NCBI GenBank assembly: GCA_030841085.1
Contig: JAVEDP010000011.1
Location: 1 to 49,723 of the forward strand
From: Pyrinomonadaceae bacterium
GTDB taxonomy: Bacteria; Acidobacteriota; Blastocatellia; Pyrinomonadales; Pyrinomonadaceae
Length of the DNA stretch: 49,723 nucleotides
Reading direction: 5' to 3'
The notes under the pieces are model-generated. The model was not told the DNA's origin, did not search any database, and saw nothing but the letters and a program-made list of their open reading frames with translations. Positions 33,368 through 40,838 of the stretch are shown piece after piece. Position 1 is the first letter of the stretch. Each line of letters starts with the position of its first letter. Both the position numbers and the translations under genes were made by a program.

Positions 33368-34572
33368 AGGCACTGTGCTGGTATGGCAAGTACGACGTTC
33401 GTGTTGACGATGTGCCTGAGCCGAGCATCCTGAATCCACGCGACGCGATTATCAAGGTGACTACCACGGCCATCTGCGGTTCGGATTTGCATCTTTACGA
33501 TGGCTACATTCCAACGATGAAGAAAGGCGACATCCTCGGTCATGAGTTCATGGGCGAGGTCGTCGATCTTGGCAGCGCGGTTACCAATTTGAAGATTGGC
33601 GATCGCGTCGTTGTGCCGTTCACGATTGCTTGCGGCAATTGTTTTTTCTGCCGGCGAGGTCTGTGGTCCGCCTGTGATAATTCGAATCCTGATCCGCGCA
33701 TTGCCGAGAAGCTTTATGGCTTTTCCGGCTCAGGTTTGTTTGGCTATTCACACATGATGGGCGGTTACGCTGGCGGTCAGGCTGAATACGTGCGCGTTCC
33801 CTTTGCCGACGTTGGTCCAATAAAAATTCCCGAGGGAGTGCCTGACGAGAAAGTGCTTTTCCTGTCAGACATTTTTCCGACGGGCTACATGGCCGCGGAA
33901 AACTGCAACATTCAACGCGGCGATACGGTGGCGGTCTGGGGTTGCGGACCGGTGGGCCAGTTTGCAATCAAGAGCGCTTACCTGTTGGGCGCCGAACGAG
34001 TGATCGCGATCGATGACAATCCCGATCGATTGCGGCTCGCAGCGGAAGAGGGCAAAGCGGAGACTATTAACTTTGCCGAGGAAGAAGTTTACGAAAAACT
34101 CAGAATCATGACGGGCGACCTCGGTCCCGACTCTTGTATCGATGCGGTCGGCCTCGAAGCTCATGGCCACACTCTCGACGCATTCTACGACCGCGCCAAA
34201 GCTGCACTTTTTATGGCCACCGATCGTTTGCATGCGTTGCGCCAGGCAATTTACGCCTGCCGTAAAGGCGGGACTGTTTCAATTCCCGGCGTGTACGGCG
34301 GCTTTCTCGACAAGTTTCCATTCGGCGCGGCGTTTGGCAAAGGGCTCACTTTTAAGATGGGCCAGACGCACGTGCACAAATACCTGCAGCCGCTGCTTGA
34401 TTTTGTTGTAGAAGGCCACATCGATCCGTCGTTTGTAATTACACATCGTTTGAGCCTCGCCGACGCAGCCGAAGGTTACAAGACCTTTAAGAACAGGCCG
34501 GAAGAGTGCTTCAAGGTGATACTGAAGCCGGGCCTCAACGGAAACGGCAACGGTCGCGCTCTTAGTCATTAA
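33364..34572 (+). CDS. Zinc-dependent alcohol dehydrogenase (MDR family)
   Basis: A 402-residue medium-chain dehydrogenase, related to the glutathione-independent formaldehyde dehydrogenase/threonine-dehydrogenase-like branch. Catalytic zinc ligands are in [10 protein letters not shown] and [12 protein letters not shown], and the structural zinc site is the CxxCxxCx7C array in [15 protein letters not shown]. The NAD(P)-binding Rossmann motif is [20 protein letters not shown], with an acidic D residue after the second strand ([11 protein letters not shown]), favouring NAD. It overlaps the SRPBCC gene by 4 bases and is followed 27 bases later by a small conserved gene, forming a three-gene operon. 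The substrate cannot be read from sequence; the size of the loop after the Rossmann fold fits the formaldehyde-dehydrogenase branch. Confidence 0.93.
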   Translation: MKALCWYGKYDVRVDDVPEPSILNPRDAIIKVTTTAICGSDLHLYDGYIPTMKKGDILGHEFMGEVVDLGSAVTNLKIGDRVVVPFTIACGNCFFCRRGLWSACDNSNPDPRIAEKLYGFSGSGLFGYSHMMGGYAGGQAEYVRVPFADVGPIKIPEGVPDEKVLFLSDIFPTGYMAAENCNIQRGDTVAVWGCGPVGQFAIKSAYLLGAERVIAIDDNPDRLRLAAEEGKAETINFAEEEVYEKLRIMTGDLGPDSCIDAVGLEAHGHTLDAFYDRAKAALFMATDRLHALRQAIYACRKGGTVSIPGVYGGFLDKFPFGAAFGKGLTFKMGQTHVHKYLQPLLDFVVEGHIDPSFVITHRLSLADAAEGYKTFKNRPEECFKVILKPGLNGNGNGRALSH

Positions 34573-34599
34573 TACGAAGAAAGAAATAGGGAGGAAATT

Positions 34600-34893
34600 A
34601 TGGCAGCAGCATCAAAGACAACCACAAACCGCAAAGAGATTCAGCAGTGGGTAGAAGAACGGGGCGGCAATCCCGCGAAAGTTAAAGGCACCGAAGTACT
34701 GCGGATTGATTATCCCGGGTACTCGGGCGAAGACACTTTGGAACAGATTAGCTGGGAGGAGTTTTTCGAAACTTTTGAAGCGAGCGACCTGGCGTTTCTT
34801 TATCAGGAAGAGACAAAAGACGGCGAACTTAGCCGCTTTTCAAAACTTGTCTCGCGTGAAAAAGAAAAAGGGAGCGCCGCGAGTTCGCGCTAA
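34600..34893 (+). CDS. Small conserved soluble protein
   Basis: A 97-residue protein with the pattern EIQQWVEERGGNPAKVKGT, then LRIDYPGYSGED and LEQISWEEFFETFEASDLAFLYQ. I recognise this as a widespread small family in rhizobia and soil bacteria, sometimes loosely annotated with a glucan-branching name that the sequence does not support. It is charged, without membrane helix or metal motif. AGGGAGG lies 6 bases before the ATG. The gene is part of the SRPBCC/dehydrogenase operon. Confidence 0.85.
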   Translation: MAAASKTTTNRKEIQQWVEERGGNPAKVKGTEVLRIDYPGYSGEDTLEQISWEEFFETFEASDLAFLYQEETKDGELSRFSKLVSREKEKGSAASSR

Positions 34894-34941
34894 TGTTTTA
34901 ACAATCGCTGGGTCAAGCAAACGTTTTGGTGGGATACGATT

Positions 34942-35045
34942 GTGACTGCGAACAAGGGAAAACTGGCAATCATCACGGCGCTTCAACCGGCATCGGCTAT
35001 GAACTCGCAAAATGCTGCGCTGAAAGCGGATTCGATCTTTGCCCA
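34942..35045 (+). pseudogene. Decayed short-chain dehydrogenase N-terminus
   Basis: A GTG at 34942 opens a frame reading VTANKGKLAIIT. One base appears to be missing after the ACG codon near 34978, and the next frame continues with GASTGIGYELAKCCAESGFDL, the canonical TGxxxGIG nucleotide-binding start of short-chain dehydrogenases. Similarity fades after about 35045, where a palindromic repeat region begins. Both a frameshift and loss of the rest of the gene are therefore visible. It was probably the fourth gene of the preceding operon, since homologous clusters often include an SDR. Confidence 0.7.
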
Positions 35046-35139
35046 AATTCAACGCGCGCGCGACGCTCAATGGCAAAGCAATCGGGTCTAACGCATGAGA
35101 GCTGGCAGCATGCGGCGTGCGATTCCTGCGAGCCGAATT

Positions 35140-35291
35140 GATTTGCACATTGGGAAGGGCGGCCTGCGCCCGATTGGAACGCCGTCGGGCGCAACGACTC
35201 GCCGGGGAATATCACAATTAAACTGGTCGCAACTACTCGCGCGCTGGCGCTCAAGGGCGGGGGCAAGCCGCCCTTCCCAACCTGCAAATTA
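35140..35291. repeat. Long palindrome, GGGAAGGGYGGC family (second copy)
   Basis: Arms at about 35140-35172 and 35258-35291 are imperfect reverse complements sharing the core TTGGGAAGGGCGGC with the element at 10002-10089. The loop is longer here (about 85 bases). It follows the SDR remnant, so its insertion may have accompanied the gene's decay. Confidence 0.7.
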
Positions 35292-35380
35292 GCATTGCTG
35301 GCGAACTCCGGGGAGGTGGCTTATAGCGACAGACACTGCTTGCGATAGGGGGGATGGAACGAGACGTGAATCTAATAGCG

Positions 35381-35416
35381 AAAAGGCGCAACAGTTTTTG
35401 GGCTGTCGCGCCTTTT
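35381..35416. terminator. Bidirectional hairpin terminator
   Basis: AAAAGGCGC (35381-35389) pairs with GCGCCTTTT (35408-35416) and an inner ACAG/CTGT extends the stem. The A/T flanks suit termination in both directions, between the plus-strand operon and the minus-strand genes at 35664-36482. Confidence 0.65.
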
Positions 35417-35663
35417 CTAAATATGGTCACTGTCCTCACCCCAGCAACCATGTGATGGAAGGATTCACCAACCATCTAGTTGGGTGGAGTATAGCGCGCC
35501 GAATTAAATTTGCAAAGCGCTCTCGGCAATTATTTTTACTCGTTAGAAATCTCCCATTAGTCCGGCGCCAAATGGCCAAAAAGTTGAGTTTGTTGCGGCG
35601 TTACGCCGCAATTAAAGGCTTGCGGACCGCAAGGGACGCTGCCAGTTTTCCTTTGCGCGCCTA
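35417..35663. other. Gene-free spacer with two small hairpins
   Basis: No credible gene. Perfect stems lie at 35593-35611 (TTGCGGCG/CGCCGCAA) and 35619-35633 (CTTGCGG/CCGCAAG), side by side and just beyond the stop codon of the minus-strand gene at 35664. Confidence 0.5.
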
Positions 35664-36101
35664 CTAAAAATCGAATTTAGGTTTGTTGCCGTTCAACTTT
35701 CCGTAGGCCCCGGCCGCTGTGACGTTGGCGCCGAACCCGCAGCCGGCGTCATTGAGTTGAGTAACGCGAACCCGGTTGGAAAAGAATTCAAATTTCAGTT
35801 TGCAGTCATCCTGATCGTAAACGGCAATGCCACGTTGCAGTTCCACAATTCCCTGAAGCTCGCCATTGTGAATGTTTTCCGGATTGTTATGACTGACCCA
35901 TAGCGCTAACAAATAGAATTTGATCTTTCCGCCCGCGAGCTGCTGCACGTCAAGACGATTACGAAACTCATCCCTGGTCAAGCGATAGTGACCGGTGACA
36001 CTTTTGGCGGTAGTCTGCGGCGGCGTCTGTGCCGTTGCCACGCAGATCGCTGACGTCAACATAAGCAACGCCGAGATCTTAACTAGGCCTGAAGTTCGCA
36101 T
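35664..36101 (-). CDS. Secreted hypothetical protein
   Basis: A 145-residue protein with a clear signal peptide (VKISALLMLTSAICVATAQ, cleavage likely after about residue 24). The mature part is beta-rich, with a TGHYRLTRDEFRNRLDVQQLAGGKIKFYLLALW start, a central YDQDDCKLKFEFFSNRVRVTQ, and one pair of cysteines (in DDCKL and DAGCGFG) that could form a disulfide. I do not recognise a family by name; the pattern fits a small periplasmic lipid-or ligand-binding-like barrel. It follows the VOC gene on the same strand by 15 bases, so both are probably one transcript. Confidence 0.75.
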   Translation of the reverse strand: MRTSGLVKISALLMLTSAICVATAQTPPQTTAKSVTGHYRLTRDEFRNRLDVQQLAGGKIKFYLLALWVSHNNPENIHNGELQGIVELQRGIAVYDQDDCKLKFEFFSNRVRVTQLNDAGCGFGANVTAAGAYGKLNGNKPKFDF

Positions 36102-36116
36102 CGAAACCTGGAAATC

Positions 36117-36482
36117 TCAGGAACGCAGCGCAATCAGTTCCAGCGCATGTCCATCGGGATCGTCAAAGTAAAGTGATACGCCGTTCATCCATTCATGGAC
36201 CACGGGCGCGGAAACGGCGACGCCTTTGTCTTTCAAAATTTCCTCGGCCGCACTGATATCAGCTTCGCTAACAGTGAAGGCAAAATGCTGCGTGGGCCAG
36301 TCACCTTTGTCTTCTTGCAAGACGACCATGCCGGCATTGCCGCCTGCGTAAAGAAATAACCATTTGCGCCGCTCATCGCGCAAGCCTTCTTTCAAGCCAA
36401 GGACGTTCTTATAAAATTCCTCTGCGCGCGCCAGGTCCTTAACGCGAACGGCAATTTCGTAAATACCCTTTAGGGGTAGCAT
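36117..36482 (-). CDS. VOC-family (glyoxalase/bleomycin-resistance-like) protein
   Basis: A 121-residue single VOC domain: GIYEIAVRVKDLARAEEFYKNVLGL at the start, a central FLYAGGNAGMVVLQE strand pair, HFAFTVSEADISAAEEIL, and the closing SLYFDDPDGHALELIALR. The potential metal ligands are H in THFAF-type position (QHFAF here) and E near the end (LELIAL). VOC proteins include dioxygenases, isomerases and resistance proteins, so the reaction is open. The start at 36482 is chosen because GGAGG lies 6 bases upstream; the longer frame lacks this support. Confidence 0.88.
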   Translation of the reverse strand: MLPLKGIYEIAVRVKDLARAEEFYKNVLGLKEGLRDERRKWLFLYAGGNAGMVVLQEDKGDWPTQHFAFTVSEADISAAEEILKDKGVAVSAPVVHEWMNGVSLYFDDPDGHALELIALRS

Positions 36483-36596
36483 AAAAACCTCCGCGGAGCA
36501 GCGAGTGTAACTGCCTGCTCGATTAGCAAACAAGGTTTGTGAACCCTGACTTCAAAGCCAGCGGTTCAGAATTTTTTCCAGGGTGATGAATAAGCA

Positions 36597-36663
36597 GTTC
36601 GGAGTCCAGGCTTTAGCTAGCCCCTGCCCCGCGCAAGAGCAACCTAAAGGTTGGACTCTGAAC
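36597..36663. repeat. Imperfect palindrome (GTTCGGAGTCC arms)
   Basis: Left arm GTTCGGAGTCCAGGCTTTAG (36597-36616) and right arm (about 36644-36663) are near reverse complements around a GC-rich loop. A related fragment (an AAAGGTTGGAACC stretch) occurs near 43790. The surrounding spacer 36483-36861 has no other feature. Confidence 0.6.
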
Positions 36664-36861
36664 TACTAGCCTTTGCCGCAAACAAATCAGCCGCTCAACG
36701 GCGGGCGCAAATTGTAGCTATCGAGCGCCCGTTCGAGTCCTACTTCAACAACCTTTCGACATCCCGCGGCATCCGAACGTGCTGCCAACCTCTCCCGCTT
36801 GCAAAAGGAATCGAGTCTTGTTACACCTGCTTTGGTGGAATCGCTTGCCTGGAGAATCATC

Positions 36862-37629
36862 ATGAAACATTTTTCGCGCTCTTTTTACTGCCTGCTAATT
36901 GTGCTGGCGTTGTTTGCGCCCGCCATCGCCGACACTATTCGCCTGAAAGACGGCAGCGTGATCCGCGGTCAGGTGATTGCTTTTAAGGACCAGCAGTTCA
37001 CGGTATTAATCGGTTCGGGGGCGCAGGGTCGCCGCAGTCGAACCACCATCTACGTAGAAGATATCGAGTCGATCGAGTTTGACTCCGCAACTACAGCGGC
37101 GGCTGCCGCGCTGGCGAATGAAGACAGTGCTACACCAGCCACTTCCACTGCCCCGGTCTATCAGGCGCCACGAAATAATCCACCGGTTGACACTGGCAAT
37201 AACCCACCGTCGCGCGTAAACAACCAATCACTGCCTTCTAGTTCGCCAACTTTCTTTACTATCAAAGTTACCGTTCGGGCTGACAATGCGAACAACGGAT
37301 GGTCCAACAGCGGGTTGGTGGTGCGCAAAGGACAGCGCCTGCGAATTACTGCCACTGGACGCGTGTCGCTGGGTGGAGGTCGTTTCGCAACTCCGGCAGG
37401 AATTCCCGGCACAGACAACGACAAACTGATGCGCACGGAAGCGACGGGCGCATTAATAGCCGTGATCGGGGACGACAACGATGACTTTTTATTAATCGGA
37501 ACGCGCCGCGATTTTGTTGCCCAGCGCGATGGCGTGCTGTTCCTCGGCGTCAACGAGGGAAATCTGGCAGACAATACGGGCACTTACGACGTCGTTATCG
37601 AGGCGGAAGCAGGCGGCGGCCCAAGATAA
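36862..37629 (+). CDS. Secreted protein with LecA (PA-IL)-like domain
   Basis: A 255-residue protein. A signal peptide (FYCLLIVLALFAPAIA) is followed by a small beta-domain (about 24-75, IRLKDGSVIRGQVIAFKDQQFTVLI) of a type common in acidobacterial secreted proteins, a Pro/Asn-rich linker (about 90-130), and a C-terminal LecA/PA-IL-like domain (about 133-250, TVRADNANNGWSNSGLVVRKG then RLRITATGRVSL and LFLGVNEGNLADNTGTYDV). PA-IL is a galactose-binding lectin; whether sugar binding is kept cannot be judged, though the NEGNLADNTG calcium-loop-like segment is present. GGAGA precedes the ATG at 36862. Confidence 0.82.
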   Translation: MKHFSRSFYCLLIVLALFAPAIADTIRLKDGSVIRGQVIAFKDQQFTVLIGSGAQGRRSRTTIYVEDIESIEFDSATTAAAAALANEDSATPATSTAPVYQAPRNNPPVDTGNNPPSRVNNQSLPSSSPTFFTIKVTVRADNANNGWSNSGLVVRKGQRLRITATGRVSLGGGRFATPAGIPGTDNDKLMRTEATGALIAVIGDDNDDFLLIGTRRDFVAQRDGVLFLGVNEGNLADNTGTYDVVIEAEAGGGPR

Positions 37630-37679
37630 ACAAAGCAAACCCGCGGTTTGTTAATGAGCATCAAAGTCAGCGGCTCAAT

Positions 37680-37764
37680 TGTAAAGCAAACTGTTAGTTT
37701 GCAGTGGTTCGCTCCCTTACAGTTTGAGCAAATGATCCGCCGCAAACTAACAGTTTGCTTTACA
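37680..37764. repeat. Inverted repeat with GTAAAGCAAACTG arms
   Basis: The left arm (37680-37707) and right arm (37740-37764) are reverse complements apart from a few bases, and each arm is itself partly palindromic (CAAACTGTTAGTTTG). A partial variant (GCAAACCCGCGGTTTG) precedes it at about 37634-37650. The group fills the spacer between the LecA-like and VWFA genes. Confidence 0.7.
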
Positions 37765-37792
37765 ACCGCACTTTTCATTTTAGGTAAATGCA

Positions 37793-39025
37793 ATGAAGCT
37801 CCCGCAATTCGCGCTCTCTCTATTCGCCGCGATTATCTTATCGGCTTTACTAATCTCTCCGCTTGCCGATTCGGGATTCGCGCAGTCGCGTCGCCAGCCA
37901 CCCACCAGCAACGAAAAGAAAAACAAGCGACCGAGTGAGACCGGAGAAAAGAAGGAGGAGCCGCCTCCACCCGACCTCGTCGGGCGACCTCAGGAGGCGG
38001 AGAGGGTGACCGTCTCCACGCAGATCGTTAACGTCGACACTGTCGTTTACCACAAGAAGAGCGGGCAGATTGTTACCGGCCTGAAAAAGGAAAACTTCAC
38101 CCTCTTCGCGGACGGGCAGCCGCAGGTCATCACGAATTTTTCCACACCCGAAGCGCCGATTACAGTGGCCATGGTCGTCGAGTACAGCAAGTGGTCGGAA
38201 GAGTTTGGCTACTACGGCAGCAGTGGGCAGGATCCGGGTACCTATGAAGTGATTCGTCCCACGGCGATGTTCCTGTCACGGTTTATCAAGCCGCCTAACG
38301 ACTATGTTTCGGTCGTGGCTTTTGACATTCGCCCGACGCCGCTGACCGATTTCACCAATGATCCAACGCGCATCAGCCAGGTGATCAATTTGCTGCTGCG
38401 CAACACTCCCGCATTTCGCGAAACAAATCTTTTTGATGCGCTAAAGTTTGTGCTGGTCGGCGGGCGCGGCGATTCAGTCGTGCTGGATAATTCGAAGTCG
38501 GAGAAGTCGGATTACGCCGGACTGGTTAGCGTGCAAGGCCGCCGTCGCGCGGTGATATTAATCGCATCGGGCATCGACACCTTTAGCAAAATCAATTACG
38601 GAGACGCACGCAAGATTTTGCAAAATGCGGGCATTCCCGTTTACATCATCGGCACCGCAAACCTTTTCTTCAAGAAGTATGAAGACCGCCTGGACTCGGT
38701 GGATAGTATTTCGGGGAGTCCCGGTAGACTGACTTTCTATCAGGCGCAAAACACGCTCAAGACTTTTGCCAGTGAAACCGGCGGATCCTATTATCCGGTA
38801 ACGTTTCCAGGCGAGTTGCCCAACGTGCTCGGCTCAATCAATTCCCTGTTGCGCAGCCAATATAGTCTGGCCTTCAACCCAGGCGACGTGCGCGACGGCA
38901 AGCAGCATAAGATTAAGGTGAGCGTCGACGTCAACGGCGACGGCGTAAACGACGACAAGGAATACATCATTCAGGCGCGCCAGTTTTACAACGCGCCAAA
39001 ACCCGACGCGGTTCCTAAGCCCTAG
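37793..39025 (+). CDS. VWFA-related domain secreted protein
   Basis: A 410-residue protein with a signal peptide (FALSLFAAIILSALLISPLA, cleavage near FAQ at about 31), a charged Pro/Lys-rich segment, then a VWFA-related domain of the acidobacterial type (VNVDTVVYHKKSGQIVTGLKKENFTLFADG at the beginning, a modified MIDAS region around VAMVVEYSKWSEEF, then RRAVILIASGIDTFSK). It ends with YSLAFNPGDVRDGKQHKIKVSVD. These proteins are abundant in Acidobacteria and their functions are mostly unknown; adhesion or binding is possible. The canonical DxSxS is replaced (VEYSKWS), so metal binding is doubtful. It lies on the same strand as the LecA-like gene, separated by a repeat. Confidence 0.9.
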   Translation: MKLPQFALSLFAAIILSALLISPLADSGFAQSRRQPPTSNEKKNKRPSETGEKKEEPPPPDLVGRPQEAERVTVSTQIVNVDTVVYHKKSGQIVTGLKKENFTLFADGQPQVITNFSTPEAPITVAMVVEYSKWSEEFGYYGSSGQDPGTYEVIRPTAMFLSRFIKPPNDYVSVVAFDIRPTPLTDFTNDPTRISQVINLLLRNTPAFRETNLFDALKFVLVGGRGDSVVLDNSKSEKSDYAGLVSVQGRRRAVILIASGIDTFSKINYGDARKILQNAGIPVYIIGTANLFFKKYEDRLDSVDSISGSPGRLTFYQAQNTLKTFASETGGSYYPVTFPGELPNVLGSINSLLRSQYSLAFNPGDVRDGKQHKIKVSVDVNGDGVNDDKEYIIQARQFYNAPKPDAVPKP

Positions 39026-39050
39026 TGGAAGCAACAAACAGAAAACATCC

Positions 39051-39080
39051 GGCAGCGAACTAAAATGTCGCTGCCTTTTT
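39051..39080 (+). terminator. Intrinsic terminator after the VWFA gene
   Basis: A perfect 8-bp stem GGCAGCGA/TCGCTGCC (39051-39058 with 39068-39075) followed by TTTTT, 25 bases after the stop codon. Confidence 0.8.
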
Positions 39081-39138
39081 CTTTGGTTCACAGCGGATTC
39101 AACTTCGGAAGTGCAAAAGAATATTGTCTGCCTCTCTT

Positions 39139-39311
39139 CGCCCCAGCGGGGCGAGATGTTTATAGCTAAGGCTCTGAACCCGATATTCGCGCTCCAGCGG
39201 AGCGCAATGTTTCCCACATTAGGTAGACCGCCCTATGTTTCGCTCCGCTGGAGCGTGGAGAGTCTTTCGGCAGGTCCGCGTTCTATAAACATCTCGCTCC
39301 GCTGGAGCGAA
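39139..39311. repeat. Four copies of a CGCTCCAGCGGAGCG palindromic unit
   Basis: Units with a CGCTCCAGCGGAGCG-type palindromic core plus an ATGTTTATAG-type tail occur at about 39140-39166 and 39187-39213 in one orientation, and at about 39233-39257 and 39281-39311 in the opposite orientation. The pairs face each other, so the whole block is also an inverted repeat. It is a REP- or MITE-like dispersed element in the spacer before the flavoprotein gene. Confidence 0.75.
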
Positions 39312-39373
39312 AGCCAACCTGACTCTTGCACTTGGAAGTTGAATCCACCCACCTCAATTGGTGATACGCTTTG

Positions 39374-40570
39374 ATGGTGATTAAGACGGACGTAATTGTA
39401 ATTGGCGGAGGCGCAGCGGGACTTTTTTGTGCGATTGAATCGGGCAAACGAGGTCGCAAAACCGTGGTACTCGAGCACGCTGGTCAGATTGGCAAGAAGA
39501 TAGCGATCTCGGGAGGCGGCCGCTGCAATTTTACAAACCTCAATTCCACCCCGGACAATTTCATTTCGGACAATCCTCATTTCTGCAAGTCAGCGCTAGC
39601 GCGTTACACGCCGGCAGATTTCGTCTCGCTGGTAACGAAGCACGGCATTCCCTATCACGAGAAAAAGTTGGGACAGTTGTTTTGCGACGACAGTTCGCGC
39701 CGCATAATCGAAATGCTGCTGCTGGAAGCGAGCCGTGCCGGCGTCGAGATCAAATGTGGTTCGCAGGTGCGCAGCGTTGTGAAGTCAGAATCAAACGCGT
39801 CGGTGGGCAGGCCGCGTTTTGAAGTCAAAACCGTTGCGGAAAATTTTGTTTCCCAATCGCTTGTCATTGCCACCGGTGGGCTGTCGATTGCACCGCTTGG
39901 GGCCACTGATTTTGGTTACAGCCTGGCGCGCCAGTTTGGTCTTTCAATCGTCGAACCTCGGCCTGCGCTCGTGCCGTTTACTCTTTCGCCCCAGGTGCTG
40001 CGCGAATTGGCGCCATTAAGTGGAGTATCCCTCGACGTCGCGGTCGAATGTCAGCGAAAAGAATTTCGCGAGAACATTCTCATCACGCATCGCGGTTTGA
40101 GTGGTCCTGCAGTCCTGCAAATTTCTTCGTATTGGCGGCCGGGATTGAGTGTGAATATTAACTTGCTGCCGGACCATGACGCGTTCGAGCTTTTGCGCAA
40201 TTACGAGAACAGGGAGATCTCGCTGGCAAATTTTCTCGGCGAGTTGTTGCCGCGCCGCTTCGCCAGCGCCTGGTGCGCGCTTTACAGTCCCTCGCGACCC
40301 TTGAAACACTACACCGCCGCGCAGTTCGCGGACATTGCCAAAAAACTAAATCAATGGCAGGTCATGCCGAGCGGAACTGAAGGTTTTAAAAAGGCAGAAG
40401 TGACCGCGGGAGGCGTGGCGACAACGGAGCTTTCCTCACAAACAATGGAAACAAAAAAAGAGCCCGGTCTTTATTTCATCGGCGAGGTGGTGGACGTTAC
40501 CGGTCAGCTCGGCGGTTACAATTTCCAATGGGCTTGGGCGTCGGGGTTTGCTGCCGGGCGATGTGTCTGA
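39374..40570 (+). CDS. HI0933-family FAD-dependent oxidoreductase (BaiN/YhiN-like)
   Basis: A 398-residue flavoprotein. It opens with the FAD-binding VIVIGGGAAGLFCAIESGKRG and the second motif GKKIAISGGGRCNFTN, which marks the HI0933 family. The closing segment GLYFIGEVVDVTGQLGGYNFQWAWASGFAAGR is the C-terminal FAD-binding signature. Members are of unclear function; some reduce steroid-like substrates (BaiN). Length is normal. The start is ATG 39374; a TTG lies in frame directly before it. No ribosome-binding site is obvious. Confidence 0.93.
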   Translation: MVIKTDVIVIGGGAAGLFCAIESGKRGRKTVVLEHAGQIGKKIAISGGGRCNFTNLNSTPDNFISDNPHFCKSALARYTPADFVSLVTKHGIPYHEKKLGQLFCDDSSRRIIEMLLLEASRAGVEIKCGSQVRSVVKSESNASVGRPRFEVKTVAENFVSQSLVIATGGLSIAPLGATDFGYSLARQFGLSIVEPRPALVPFTLSPQVLRELAPLSGVSLDVAVECQRKEFRENILITHRGLSGPAVLQISSYWRPGLSVNINLLPDHDAFELLRNYENREISLANFLGELLPRRFASAWCALYSPSRPLKHYTAAQFADIAKKLNQWQVMPSGTEGFKKAEVTAGGVATTELSSQTMETKKEPGLYFIGEVVDVTGQLGGYNFQWAWASGFAAGRCV

Positions 40571-40593
40571 GTCGAGAGAGATGATTGGAAGAA

Positions 40594-40776
40594 ATTTTCC
40601 ATTTTCCATTTTCCATTTCTATCTCTCGTCACATCTCGGCGAGTGAAACGTCGCACGCTGCAAGTTATTAATAAGTCGATTGCACTGCCATGCTCCTGCC
40701 GATCTGCTTCGATGGAAGTAGGAGAAGCCCTCTCTTCAATGGCAAATGAAAAATGGCAAATGAGAAATGGAAAATC
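40594..40776. repeat. Inverted heptamer arrays (unit TTTCCAT)
   Basis: The left arm (40594-40618) has TTTCCAT tandem units; the right arm (40738-40776) carries the complementary ATGGAAA/ATGGCAA units. They flank a unique centre of about 120 bases in the convergent spacer between the flavoprotein and the M29-like lipoprotein. Confidence 0.8.
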
Positions 40777-40782
40777 TATTGG

Positions 40783-40815
40783 AAAGGGCAGCAAAACTCT
40801 CGTTTGCTGCCCTTT
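40783..40815. terminator. Bidirectional terminator
   Basis: A perfect 13-bp stem AAAGGGCAGCAAA/TTTGCTGCCCTTT with a 7-base loop lies between two convergent genes and has A/T-rich ends on both sides. Confidence 0.85.
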
Positions 40816-40838
40816 ATTAATTCGCCTGACGCTAAAAC

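Noticed and set aside
35398..35667. Plus-strand 89-codon open frame after the bidirectional terminator
   Set aside because: It crosses two small hairpins, begins inside the terminator and has no recognisable pattern.
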